DNA from: Ureibacillus massiliensis 4400831 = CIP 108448 = CCUG 49529
GTDB lineage: Bacteria; Bacillota; Bacilli; Bacillales_A; Planococcaceae
NCBI RefSeq assembly: GCF_000772965.1
Contig: NZ_JPVQ01000034.1
Coordinates: 1-37,932, forward strand
Length of the DNA stretch: 37,932 bases
Direction of reading: 5' to 3'
Both the position numbers and the translations under genes were made by a program. This document shows positions 8,461 through 17,210 of the stretch, in pieces. Position 1 is the first letter of the stretch. Each line of letters opens with the position of its first letter. The notes below the pieces were generated by a model. That model saw only the letters and a program-made list of their open reading frames with translations, made no database searches and was not told where the DNA came from.

Positions 8461-8489
8461 AAAAAGCACAATTCTTGTTGCAGAATTGT
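8461..8489 (-). terminator. Hairpin just beyond the 3' end of the outer intron
   Basis: ACAATTCT (8468-8475) and AGAATTGT (8482-8489) form a perfect 8-bp stem, followed on the minus strand by GCTTTTTC. It lies about five bases after the predicted 3' end of the group II intron, so the intron appears to sit immediately upstream of an intrinsic terminator. The rest of 8299-8460 shows no gene. Confidence 0.65.
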
Positions 8490-8541
8490 TGGCAATAGGT
8501 AAGCGTTTGATATTATCTCCAGCTTTTCCCCTGCTCCACAC

Positions 8542-8574
8542 GGAACGTGATAGTTTCCCATCATTCCGCGTTCC
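8542..8574 (-). ncRNA. Domain V-like hairpin of the outer intron
   Basis: On the minus strand GGAACG...CGTTCC closes a roughly 33-nt hairpin with an inner TGAT/ATCA stem and a GGGAAACT apical part. Size and position (55 bases after the IEP stop, about 45 before the intron end) fit catalytic domain V. The catalytic triad is not the standard AGC, so I am less sure than for the inner intron. Confidence 0.55.
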
Positions 8575-8628
8575 ATCTAGCGATGGCTTTGTTAATTATA
8601 AGTTTCAAGTTACTCTAAGTGATTTGGG

Positions 8629-9587
8629 TTATTCAATTCGTTCTAGCTCACATTTCTTCCGATATTTATTGATTTTCTCAACCATCGGTTGTGATATTTC
8701 CAAATTCTTTATTAGTGTGTTTATCTTAGTTTTGTCAGTCATATGGATTAACTTATGAACATCTTTATGGAGGATGCGTAGGTTATTAAACTTGTCATTT
8801 CCACCTAGATACAGAGGAATATAGTGGTGACAGTGTACATCTTGAGCTTGAAGGAATATACCTGTAATTTCACAGTTTCCTTTTTTCATACTGTATCGAC
8901 TAATCCTATTGTCCATATATTCAACACTGCGTGTCAGAATCGTCGATTCCATCAGTAAGGCTATTTCTTGCTTGATATTTTTGTGTAGATTTTTATAAAT
9001 CTGCCCTCGACCTTCAACCGTGAATGGTGTTAGACTTTGCGTAAAGCAAATGGTATTTTTCGTCTGAACATTCGCTAGTGGATAAAGATAAATACCAGCA
9101 ATTTTAAATGTCTTACATCCCAAACTATAAAATTTTTTATAGGATGGGGGTGGATTCGTTGGATGTGCATACTTCCCGATTGACCTAAGACGATTGTACA
9201 TCATTGCACTGATTTCATAGGCAAGACGTGAGAACGCTAAGTTGACGTGTGTCGCTCTATTAAAGTAATTATGTAACCCTAAGACAAAGCTATTGAAACG
9301 CATAGCGTTTTGAATGGTTGGTGAAGAACGAAGTTCTTTCACTCGTTCCTTCGCTTCAGCTTTTATTTTCTGTATCTTTTCGGCACGAACAAAAGTGTGA
9401 GCCACTCGCTTTTTACCTTTTCTATTTGCGCGAATGGTAAATCCAAGAAAAGCTGATTCATTTTTACGTAGGTTAATAATCTTCGATTTTTCTGGTGAGA
9501 TATCGAGTTTTAACCGTTCTTTCAGAAATAGCTTTACAGCATGAAACCACCTTTCGGCGGTTTTTGCATCTCGACAGAGAATTTTAA
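8629..9587 (-). CDS. Outer intron IEP, 3' part: RT fingers end, maturase, HNH
   Basis: This is the second half of a group II intron-encoded protein. Reading starts in frame at about 9585 with KILCRDAKTAERWF, the segment that normally follows YADD. It continues through the RT7/thumb region (ESAFLGFTIR), the maturase domain X, and an HNH endonuclease (CEITG...VHCHHYIPLYLGG...NLRILHKDVHKLIH). No start codon is needed, since it is continuous with the first half at 11458-12294 once the inner intron is removed. The joined protein would be about 598 residues, the normal size for RT-maturase-HNH proteins. An internal ATG at 9405 could give a separate 258-residue product but is probably irrelevant. 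Confidence 0.85.
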
Positions 9588-9627
9588 GGTAAGTAGACCA
9601 CTGGAACCTCCCCAGTAGCCCCTCTCA

Positions 9628-9661
9628 GAACCGGACGTGAACCTCTCGACTCATCCGGCTC
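9628..9661 (-). ncRNA. Domain V of the inner group II intron
   Basis: On the minus strand the 34-nt element starts GAGCCGGATGAGTC, has a GAGA-type loop and ends CACGTCCGGTTC. The AGC catalytic triad and overall form match domain V of group II introns. It starts four bases beyond the stop of the inner IEP. Confidence 0.9.
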
Positions 9662-9664
9662 CCA

Positions 9665-10909
9665 TTATTCAGCCGTAGGCTTGATACCTATCTCCCAATG
9701 TTTAAAGAGCTTGGGAGATTGCTTTGCTATTCTACCTAGAAAATTTTCTGCTCTCTTTTTATGACGGGCAAACCTCTTATATTTCCTTCTTGCCCACATG
9801 ACTAAGACTTTGTTAATATGCCTTAAAGTTGAGTACATCTCCGATTTGTAGAATTTGCCATAGTAGTTAATCCAGCCTCTAATTGCCGAGTTGAACATCA
9901 TCGATAGGTCTATGAGTTCCTTTTCTGCTTTTAATTGCAGTTTCCAATCTCTCACCTTCTGCCGAATTGATTTCTTTGACTTATTACTGATTGCAGGAGT
10001 GAAATTCACAAAATGCTTTCCCCATCTATTCTTTGATAATCTAGGTCTAAACGTATACCCTAGAAAATCGAACGAAGTGTTTTCATGTTCCTCTTTTCTA
10101 TCTGCATCCTTGCAATATACAATTCTCGTTTTAATTGGATGCAACTCGAGTTTACACTCATTCATTCTCTTATTTAAGGATTCGAGCAATTTCTTTGCTT
10201 CATCTTCTGTCTTACAGTGGATGACTGCATCATCTGCATATCTTGCAAATGGATTGTTTGAGTGATAGATTGACATCCATTTATCGAACGCATAGTGTAG
10301 GAATAAGTTAGCTAGAACTGGACTTATTACCCCACCTTGCGGTGTACCTGATGTGCGTTCTATCATTCCTTCTTTTGTCTGGAAAGGTGTCTTTAACCAT
10401 CTTTTGATATACAGTTTTACCCATCTGTTTTCTGTATGCTTTTCCACTGCTCTCATTAACAATTCATGATCAATATTATCGAACAATCCTTTAATATCAA
10501 ATTCTAAAACCCAGTTATATTTCCAGCACCTTTTGCGTGTAATTTCTATTGCTTGAATTGCATCTTTCCCTGGTCTATATCCATAGGAATCTTCATGAAA
10601 GAACGGTTCAACCGTAGGTTCGAAATATAATTTCGCTGTCATTTGTGCAATTCTGTCAGCAACTGTCGGAATTCCTAGCGTTCTGGTACCTCCAGCTTTC
10701 TTCGGTATGTCTACCGCTTTTACTGCTGGTGGAAAATAACTCCCTGATGACATTCTGTTCCATAATTTATACAGGTTGTCTTTAAGATTCAATTCGAATT
10801 CTTCTATTGACACATCATCAATTCCAGCTGACCCTCTGTTTGCCTTAACTCTTAAGAAGGCTTCATATACTATGTTTTTAGATATCTTATATGGCTTTGT
10901 TTTCCTCAT
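9665..10909 (-). CDS. ltrA: Inner intron-encoded reverse transcriptase/maturase, class D
   Basis: A 414-residue group II intron protein. RT motifs: GIDDVSIEEF (RT0/1 region), EFDIKGLFDNIDHELL (RT3 with catalytic Asp), TPQGGVISPVLANLFL (RT4), FARYADDAV (RT5, catalytic YADD) and FDFLGYTFRPR (RT7). The C-terminal maturase domain X includes RGWINYYGKFYKS and RRKYKRF. The protein ends without a DNA-binding/HNH endonuclease domain, which is the hallmark of RmInt1-like class D introns; such introns retrohome using nascent-strand primers. The frame is intact and of full length, so the intron may still be active. Confidence 0.93.
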   Translation of the reverse strand: MRKTKPYKISKNIVYEAFLRVKANRGSAGIDDVSIEEFELNLKDNLYKLWNRMSSGSYFPPAVKAVDIPKKAGGTRTLGIPTVADRIAQMTAKLYFEPTVEPFFHEDSYGYRPGKDAIQAIEITRKRCWKYNWVLEFDIKGLFDNIDHELLMRAVEKHTENRWVKLYIKRWLKTPFQTKEGMIERTSGTPQGGVISPVLANLFLHYAFDKWMSIYHSNNPFARYADDAVIHCKTEDEAKKLLESLNKRMNECKLELHPIKTRIVYCKDADRKEEHENTSFDFLGYTFRPRLSKNRWGKHFVNFTPAISNKSKKSIRQKVRDWKLQLKAEKELIDLSMMFNSAIRGWINYYGKFYKSEMYSTLRHINKVLVMWARRKYKRFARHKKRAENFLGRIAKQSPKLFKHWEIGIKPTAE

Positions 10910-11457
10910 AAGTTCCTCCCAGCTTTATGGTTGACTTATTTGTAAAACTGAATAATATAACCCCTTCGCTCCATCTCCGTTAGGAGATTTCATCACTACT
11001 ACGAGTTATTCCGCCCCTATACATGGCATTGGTACTCTGATTCTCGTGGGGCTTCCACTTGAAATCTCTCCCTTAACATCCATGTCGGAGGTTCCCACGT
11101 TCCACACAGAAGCCTGTATTAAGTTCACGCCGCCTTTATACCGGTCACCGAACGGACAGTAAACAGGTTTCCTCCGAACTTATCCCGAGTTAACGACTCC
11201 CCCTCGGTTTTGATGACATCTATACGCTTTCGATACTTCCTCAGCGGTTCAATGGTTTTCGTCTCCTTAATACGTACCTGACAGAATCTCGTTCTGCCTT
11301 TTCCCTAACGCTCAATACCATAGCTTTTGACTATAGCACCTTAGGGTGGTTTGCAATCTCTACCTGTATAGCGATTGCGAGAGGCCTACTCTCATCTTTT
11401 GTGCAGCATAGCTCCCTTGTGTGCTTACGCACAATTTGGTTGCTTTCGTGGCACACA

Positions 11458-12294
11458 GTCATCAGCATAACGGACTAGATATCCTTCCTTCAATTGGGTT
11501 CGCTTTTTGGCAAGGAGTTGACCCTCTCTTGTCTTAAATGGTTTATGTAGAGGAAACCATTCCCATTGTTTAGATACCCATTGATCTAATTCATTTAAAA
11601 CAATATTTGATAATAGTGGTGAAAGTAACCCACCTTGTGGAGAGCCTTTTGTCGGTATACCTTCTCCATCAATCTCGGATTTTAACATTTTGGCTATACA
11701 TGCAAGGACTTGCCTGTCTCTAACACCTAAATTCCAAAGTTGTTTAATCAGTAAGGTATGATTGATATTGTCAAAAAAGCCTTTAATATCAATGTCTACA
11801 ACGTAGTGGAGTTGTGACTGGTTGACTAGGTATTGGATTCTAGCCATAGCATGATGAGTAGACCTTAACGGTCTAAATCCATAACTATGATTGAAGAAAT
11901 GAGCTTCCGCTATTGGTTCTAAAACTTGTTTGAAGCACTGTTGAATAATTCTATCGAGGATACATGGAATGCCAAGTGGTCTCATTTTGCCATTATCTTT
12001 TTCTATTAACTTCCGTCTTACTTTCTTCGGGCGATAATTCTTGAGCTGTTTTTGTATTTCTTCTATTAAATTGTTCTCAGTATATTTCTCAATATCTAAA
12101 ATGGTTTTCCCGTCTGTACCTGGGGTTTTTGAGCCTTTATTTGATTTGATTATGCGATACGCCAGTAAAATATTATTCCTCGACGTGATAATGTCGTATA
12201 AGCAATGGAATGTTTCTTTATTTTTAGCTCGCTTATGTAAATCTGTAAAGGTTTCGGTCATACCATAATAATCCCAATATCGTAGAGCTTGCAC
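11458..12294 (-). CDS. Outer intron IEP, 5' part: RT domain up to YADD
   Basis: The N-terminal 279 residues of the outer intron protein. Motifs: SNKGSKTPGTDGKT, DNGKMRPLGIPCILDRIIQ (RT1/2), VVDIDIKGFFDNINH (RT3, catalytic Asp), TKGSPQGGLLSPLLSNIVL (RT4) and LVRYADD (RT5). Coding sense stops exactly after the last GAC of YADD: the next ten codons (to a stop at 11425) are inner-intron RNA sequence. The start is GTG at 12294 or the ATG at residue 12; both are plausible and an AAGGA stands upstream. Without splicing the RT lacks its thumb, maturase and HNH parts (8629-9587), so function depends on removal of the inner intron. Confidence 0.87.
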
Positions 12295-13004
12295 TGTGGC
12301 ATCATTCCTTCATGAAGTGATGTTCCCACATTCTTACCCGACCGGTGCAATACACCTTTGAAAAATAATTATTAACTACCACTAGACTTGGGGCTGTTCC
12401 TCCGCCTTCATTACAAAGGCTTCGTCAGTCGTACCCCTACCCTCACAAGGATAAATACATTTCGATTAAAATCTTATAGCAAACGTTTCAGGTGACAGCC
12501 TTCATTACAACGTTCCTTGCTTTCCAAGTACCTTACAACGTAGCTATCCATTCTTAACGTAGGTGCTTCCTTTAAGCCTGTGAACTAGATACCGCCATCG
12601 TTCGGTATAGCGTATTTCAGAGGGCGCATTTTTACTCCACACCATTCACCCCATCGTAAGATGGTACATGCGTTTCCGCATGCTCAATCTATAGACCCTT
12701 ACCTTCGGAAGTTTGTCAGTTCTTTTCTAATAGAACTATTCTCACCATATTAAGTTTTTCAGCCGTGCGGCATATCCGTTGGCATACCTTTTCCAGAGGA
12801 ATGGCTGCAGCCTTCGTTCTGCCGAATCCACCTGTGCTTCACACCCTATGTCCTGTCAGACATAACGCATGCAGGAGTATTGACGGGATAGTTTCAGAAA
12901 ACATGGTTTCTTCATTCCTATCCTCCGTTGTAAAGTTAAAAATTTGCCACGCAAACTTTCCTGTATTTCATGAAATAAATCACTTATAACAGAACTTGTC
13001 GCGC

Positions 13005-13313
13005 GCGCCCGATTGTGGAAGATCAGATAATGAATCCTGCTTTTTGTTTGTTAAACTAAAGCAACCTTATGTTGAATAACTATTCGTAGTGTTTGTTGGA
13101 ACAAATTCGTTGAGGTCTCAACAGTGTGAAAAGTGTTCTAAAACTTTAGATCAAGTGGACATTATTAGGATTGTAAATGAACATCCAAGGTTTTCTCAAA
13201 AGATATAGGGGATTTGTTTATTTCTACAGACTATCGATATAAACAGATTAAAAAATTTCAAATTTTTTCTATACCCTTTTATGGTAATATTTGTATAGAA
13301 GGGGGTAGTCGGA
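13005..13313. other. Intergenic stretch upstream of the twintron
   Basis: No full gene is seen. Bases about 13093-13206 read in one plus-strand frame as a short zinc-ribbon-like piece (QQCEKCSKTLDQVDIIRI) ending in a stop, without a clear start, possibly the end of a decayed gene. An AGAAGGGGG ribosome binding site for the next gene lies just before 13314. Confidence 0.4.
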
Positions 13314-13715
13314 ATGGAAATTATTTTGAGGAAATTAGCTGATATTGATGGTTGTGTAACATTACAATGTAAGCATTGTGAGGATAAATTTAAGGTCAAT
13401 GTACAAGAGTTTGAAGATTTTCAGGGAGAATTTATGTTTTGCGCCTCTTGTGGATTATCTTCTAACCCACAAGATTTAATTTTTACTGAAGATTTTCAAA
13501 AAAATGCACAGATTGAACTGGAAAACTTCGCATTAAAGGAACTTCAAAAAATGTTTGGCGAGAAGAATGTTAAAGGGAAATTAAAAACACCTAAAGATTT
13601 ATATGAAGTAAACGATATGAATTTAATATTAAAAAACTGTTGTAATCGTCAAGTGAAAATTAATAACTCGGCTAATTTTGCCAGTACATACTGCCCGTAT
13701 TGTGGAGGGATATAG
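13314..13715 (+). CDS. Hypothetical zinc-ribbon protein (gene A of a pair)
   Basis: A 133-residue protein with two cysteine pairs near the N-terminus (CKHC at about residues 21-24 and CASC at about 44-47) that look like a zinc ribbon. A further cluster lies at the C-terminus (CC near residue 109, then CPYCGG at the end). Between them is a charged helical stretch. I do not recognise a family. It has an AAGGGGG-type ribosome binding site. Its stop is followed directly by the start codon of the next gene, whose GGAGGG site lies inside this gene, so the two are almost certainly co-expressed. Confidence 0.7.
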   Translation: MEIILRKLADIDGCVTLQCKHCEDKFKVNVQEFEDFQGEFMFCASCGLSSNPQDLIFTEDFQKNAQIELENFALKELQKMFGEKNVKGKLKTPKDLYEVNDMNLILKNCCNRQVKINNSANFASTYCPYCGGI

Positions 13716-14516
13716 TTGGAGAAAATTACAGCAAATGATTTTAGAATTGTATCATTTAAATTTCGTGGAATTTCATCGGAGTTATTAAGATCAAGTGGTG
13801 AAGATGATGCGAGCAGAAACTTAAATAGGTTTTTAGATTACATTCGGGAGACACAGATTATTTATGATTTTATAGAAAAGAACAATCAAACCCAATACGA
13901 CATACAAGAAAGTATTAAAGAAATTAGCAGTACTCGTCATTTTAAAATTCCATACAAAGACCAAGAACAGATAGCATTTATATACCAACTGTTAGATTAT
14001 ATTGATAAATACTATAGGCACTGGACAGGTTTTGCTCTGTGGTATGGGACAAGTGGTGGGGGTAAAATAAGCGGAATTATTCAGGGATTTAATAATAAAG
14101 TAACAAGATTGTTAGTAAACCATATTTCAACTTACTTAGAGGAGATGGCAATAATGATGGGCGTTAATGATAATCCAAAAACTCCAGTATTAATTCAGGG
14201 TAATGTAGGTCAATTCAATTATGCGCATGGTAATATAGAAGCTGTTCAAAATAATAATTCCCAATCAAATGATGTGTTAGATTTAACAAAAGAATTAATA
14301 AAGATATTGAAAGAGACAGATAATGTTGATGGGGAGATTAGAGATGAAGCAATAGACAACCTAGAAGATTTAGCTGAAGAGGTTGAATCAAATGATAAGC
14401 CTAAAGAAAAAACAATACGACGTATAACAAAAACTTTACGTGACTTAAATGAACTAGCACAAGAAGGTAGTTCATTGGCTTTAAAAGTCGCAGGACTAGC
14501 TGCTCTAATAATTTAA
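13716..14516 (+). CDS. Hypothetical helical protein (gene B of a pair)
   Basis: A 266-residue protein starting at TTG directly after the stop of the zinc-ribbon gene, with GGAGGG about nine bases upstream. The N-terminal half is mixed helical with a glycine-rich segment (GTSGGGK, near residue 110) that is not a proper Walker A motif. The middle has a QGNVGQFNYAHGNIEAVQNN segment, followed by a charged helical region and a hydrophobic C-terminal end (SLALKVAGLAALII). Similar tails with a 'GNV...N' linker occur in AbiTii-like and other phage-resistance-associated proteins, but that is memory of a general pattern, not an alignment. Function unknown; a defence or stress role is possible. Confidence 0.65.
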   Translation: MEKITANDFRIVSFKFRGISSELLRSSGEDDASRNLNRFLDYIRETQIIYDFIEKNNQTQYDIQESIKEISSTRHFKIPYKDQEQIAFIYQLLDYIDKYYRHWTGFALWYGTSGGGKISGIIQGFNNKVTRLLVNHISTYLEEMAIMMGVNDNPKTPVLIQGNVGQFNYAHGNIEAVQNNNSQSNDVLDLTKELIKILKETDNVDGEIRDEAIDNLEDLAEEVESNDKPKEKTIRRITKTLRDLNELAQEGSSLALKVAGLAALII

Positions 14517-14638
14517 AACATTAGATTAAAACAAACAATACTGCGGAATTCAAGGTTTTATTTAATAAATCAATCACCAGCCTGTCACTTCACACCCTTT
14601 TTTGTTTTTCTAAATAGGAGTCACCGTCAACATCCCGG

Positions 14639-14676
14639 AAAGTCGAATTCCTGTACTCTAAGGAATCGACTTTTTT
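14639..14676 (+). terminator. Terminator after the two-gene module
   Basis: AAAGTCGA-TTCCT pairs with AGGAATCGACTTT, followed by a T-run. It lies 120 bases after the 14516 stop. The rest of 14517-15063 has no gene and is AT-rich. Confidence 0.75.
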
Positions 14677-14857
14677 AATTTTACTTTTTAAAGCACTTGT
14701 TATGCATCAGTAAAATAGTCAGCTTAACCTAACCTGCTTCGTTAGTTTAAGTTTAATCCTTCATAATCTCAATTGCATTATATATAAATATTTATTACTG
14801 TATCAACAAACTGGCCCTTTAATGTAGGAACATATTGAAGTTTTACAACATCAGAAG

Positions 14858-14900
14858 AACATAAAAAGAAAAAATCCTGTTTAAATTTGTACAGGATTTT
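14858..14900 (-). terminator. Hairpin downstream of copD (distal)
   Basis: AAATCCTGT (14872-14880) and ACAGGATTT (14891-14899) form a perfect 9-bp stem, followed on the minus strand by a TTTTCTTTTT run. Confidence 0.65.
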
Positions 14901-14993
14901 AATCAAACTTTATTGTCAAATTTACGGACTATGTTTTAAAATATCAAACTTTACTTTAAAGATATAAATAGAACAGACAATCAATTAATAACC

Positions 14994-15040
14994 AAATAAA
15001 AAAAGAGGTCCAGTTCTATCAAAGAATTAGCACCCCTTTT
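14994..15040 (-). terminator. Terminator of the copC-copD operon
   Basis: AGAGGTCCAGTTCT (15004-15017) pairs imperfectly with AGAATTAGCACCCCT from 15023. On the minus strand it ends in a T-run. It lies 24 bases after the copD stop. Confidence 0.6.
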
Positions 15041-15063
15041 TCCTATACGCTTTTCTAAACTCC

Positions 15064-16209
15064 CTATTGAACTCCAAACATTATTCCAAAATATATTGAT
15101 ACAACCATTAAAAGTGAAGAGAATGTAGAAACAAAAACCGATTTCCTGATGATAGCAGCAAAAATGGTTAGTATCATAAATAATATAGCTAAACCAAATA
15201 ATAGGTAACTATCCATTCCGAAAGATATAATGACATTGAAGACTTCAAAATTTTCAGCATTTTGTATTGTGTTTACAATATCTCCACTATATAGCGTTTC
15301 AAAAAGAGGAGAAGCTCCTTCTGTGTTTATCAACAAATAGATCTGATGTGGTGGCCAAGACTGTCCCATAAATGCTGTTAGTCCAAACACAATTAGTGCA
15401 TAAACACTTTCCAACCTTGCCCATTTTAAAGGATTAAATGATTCCTGATTATATCTTCTTCTAAACATTACTCCATTAATAAAAGCAAATAATACTAATG
15501 AGATAATAAATATGTGCTTTAAAACTAATGCTTGTCCGTAATTAACGATAAGACTATTTTGATATTCTTGGATAACTGAAGCATTTGGATCATCATAGGA
15601 ATCAATATCAATTTCCATCGTAAAATAACCAGCTACTATAGTAATGATAAGACAAGTAATAGCGATAGGTGTAAACCATTTCAAAAAGTTTAACCAATTA
15701 TTTTTATTTTTGGAGAACCAACTAATAACCAAAAGAATACCTATCCATACAGTAACCGCTAGGAAATGAAGCGTATGGAAAACGAATCCTTGCCATTCAG
15801 TAATTGTTGCTGCATGGCTTGACCTTCCATAACCTAAAAGCATTAATAAAGTTAGAAAAATAGCCCATATTGTAAGCTTTTTATTTGTTTCTAAATTTTT
15901 AGCCAGTAATACACAAATCAAAATTACGGATATGAAGGTAATAAACAACCATGCTTTTCCAATTTCAAATGTGAACACAACGCTTTTTATAAAGAGCCAG
16001 CGGTCCATATCACCTGCTAATATGTATGCCGTTTGAAAAACTGGAAGAAATGCTGCTATTGGTATTAATCCTGCAGCTAGACAAAGTACTTTTTTAGGGA
16101 CATATATAGGTGGTTTTTTATTCTCGGGAACCATCAATAGAATCAAGGAACCTATAAGAACTGAGAAACTTATGTACAATATAAACTCAGTTAAAGAAAT
16201 TAAGAGCAT
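15064..16209 (-). CDS. copD: CopD/YcnJ-type copper transport membrane protein
   Basis: A 381-residue membrane protein with about eight to nine hydrophobic segments, matching the CopD family (copper resistance D domain, as in B. subtilis YcnJ). Conserved features are the GYGRSSHAAT segment, FHTLHFLAVTVWIG with two histidines in a transmembrane helix, and a GQSWPPH stretch. It would move copper across the membrane with CopC as periplasm-side carrier; in YcnJ the two domains are fused, here they are separate. It follows copC by 17 bases. The YcnK-like repressor and YcnI homologue that often accompany YcnJ are not nearby. Confidence 0.82.
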   Translation of the reverse strand: MLLISLTEFILYISFSVLIGSLILLMVPENKKPPIYVPKKVLCLAAGLIPIAAFLPVFQTAYILAGDMDRWLFIKSVVFTFEIGKAWLFITFISVILICVLLAKNLETNKKLTIWAIFLTLLMLLGYGRSSHAATITEWQGFVFHTLHFLAVTVWIGILLVISWFSKNKNNWLNFLKWFTPIAITCLIITIVAGYFTMEIDIDSYDDPNASVIQEYQNSLIVNYGQALVLKHIFIISLVLFAFINGVMFRRRYNQESFNPLKWARLESVYALIVFGLTAFMGQSWPPHQIYLLINTEGASPLFETLYSGDIVNTIQNAENFEVFNVIISFGMDSYLLFGLAILFMILTIFAAIIRKSVFVSTFSSLLMVVSIYFGIMFGVQ

Positions 16210-16226
16210 TCAGATTCACCTTCACC

Positions 16227-16841
16227 TTATTTTTTATTCTTACTAAACAACATCCAAGCTAATAATCCTAAACCTGCAATAATTAGCGTTATAATGATTA
16301 TATTTACTATAGAAGACGAGTCATTTTCATTGGCTTGTCGGTTTTGCTTTTCTACGTCTTGATCTTCCAGTTCATCTTCTTTATATTCTACAGTTTGAGA
16401 GTTTTCTGAAGAAGTGATGTTTCGTTCATCTTCAGATTGTCCGGCGTTTTCCTTGCCCAGTGTAATTTCGGACTCCTTTATAGTAAAAGAATATTGATTT
16501 TCAATAAGATGACCGTCTGCTCCAACAACTTTCCAATTTACTTGATATGAACCCGGTTCAAGCGAGTCCTCGAATGTTGCTACAAGCATATTATCATTTA
16601 TTTCATGAGACGAAGGGTTAATTACATCTCCAGTATCATTTACTAGGGTAAGAGTACTTCCATTTTCAATTCTAGTATTAAATGATAGCTCTATTCTGTT
16701 TATAGTTTCACTCAGTTGTTCACCATCTCCTGGTGTTGAATTTTCTAAGACAGAATGTGCATTAGCCGTACTAAATTGAGTAATACTAAATAATATTATT
16801 GCGATTAACGACAGTGATAAAGTTCTTCTAATTTTTATCAT
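16227..16841 (-). CDS. copC: CopC domain copper-binding protein, membrane anchored
   Basis: A 204-residue exported protein. A signal peptide (residues about 1-28, ending ANA) is followed by mature AHSVLENSTPGDG, so a histidine lies at the N-terminal copper site, as in CopC. The CopC beta-barrel follows to about residue 125, including the copper-site segment DGHLIENQYSF. The next 50 residues are a Ser/Glu/Asp-rich linker, then a C-terminal transmembrane helix and KNKK tail that keep it on the outer face of the membrane. A GAGGAGG site precedes the ATG. It is the first gene of a two-gene operon with copD. Confidence 0.88.
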   Translation of the reverse strand: MIKIRRTLSLSLIAIILFSITQFSTANAHSVLENSTPGDGEQLSETINRIELSFNTRIENGSTLTLVNDTGDVINPSSHEINDNMLVATFEDSLEPGSYQVNWKVVGADGHLIENQYSFTIKESEITLGKENAGQSEDERNITSSENSQTVEYKEDELEDQDVEKQNRQANENDSSSIVNIIIITLIIAGLGLLAWMLFSKNKK

Positions 16842-17210
16842 GAAATTTCCTCCTCATTAACTAGAAATGCCCCACACATGCAACTGAATCATATCACTAA
16901 TTGATTGAGAAATTATTTTCTTAATCATAAATGTACCAGAAATGTAAAAATAACACTTAAGAAATCACTAAAAATGTTGACAAGAATTAATTACCTATAA
17001 ATTTTATCCTACTCACCTCTTCAATAAAATCTATTATACTTAAAACCTATTATAGTAAATCTCATAAATCCCTAATATAAACACATTTCCATTTTATTAC
17101 CTACAACTTGAAACATCTGTTCGCATTATGTATCATAACTATATATAGTATTTATTTGAATTTATATATACTATATTTTGTTACTTTATTAGAATCCTGG
17201 GAGGTAATAG
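16842..17210. other. AT-rich intergenic region between copC and orf 17211
   Basis: No gene. The two genes diverge from here, so it must hold both promoters. A perfect TTGACA occurs at about 16977 on the plus strand but lacks a -10 box at proper distance. A GGGAGGT ribosome binding site stands before 17211. Confidence 0.5.

Larger units (their letters stand above)
9589..11456 (-). mobile_element. Inner group II intron, RmInt1-like bacterial class D
   Basis: An intron of about 1.87 kb inserted in the outer intron's RT gene between the YADD codons and KILCRD. On the minus strand the 5' end is either GTGTGCC (from 11456) or GTGCC (from 11454). The 3' end is CTACTTAC or one base further (9589/9588). 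The choice decides whether the splice restores YADDFK, which is family-typical, or a slightly different join. Domain V is well formed (9628-9661), followed by a domain VI stem (CTACTGG with CCAGTGG). Bases 10910-11454 hold the intron's domains I-III and no other gene. The encoded protein lies in domain IV. Confidence 0.85.
8495..13004 (-). mobile_element. Outer group II intron (HNH type), split by a second intron
   Basis: On the minus strand the element starts near 13004 with GCGCGACAAG, close to the GUGYG-type 5' consensus of group II introns. About 700 bases of structured non-coding DNA (domains I-III) precede a reverse transcriptase gene at 12294. It ends near 8495 with CUUACCUAU, a domain VI-like end with an AY terminus, after a domain V-like hairpin (8542-8574). 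The encoded protein is interrupted in the YADD codons by a second intron (9589-11456). Without the insert the element is about 2.64 kb. The boundaries are my reading of consensus motifs and may be off by some bases. Confidence 0.75.

Noticed and set aside
8305-8758. Open frames on both strands around the 3' end of the outer intron
   Set aside because: They cross domains V and VI and the terminator hairpin, with no protein-like composition or start signal.
12765-12989. Plus-strand open frame of 74 codons
   Set aside because: It lies antisense inside the structured 5' part of the outer group II intron, has no ribosome binding site and no recognisable product.
13716-14516. Walker A-like GTSGGGK segment in the second gene of the pair
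   Set aside because: The spacing does not fit GxxxxGK[ST] and no Walker B follows, so I do not call it an ATPase.
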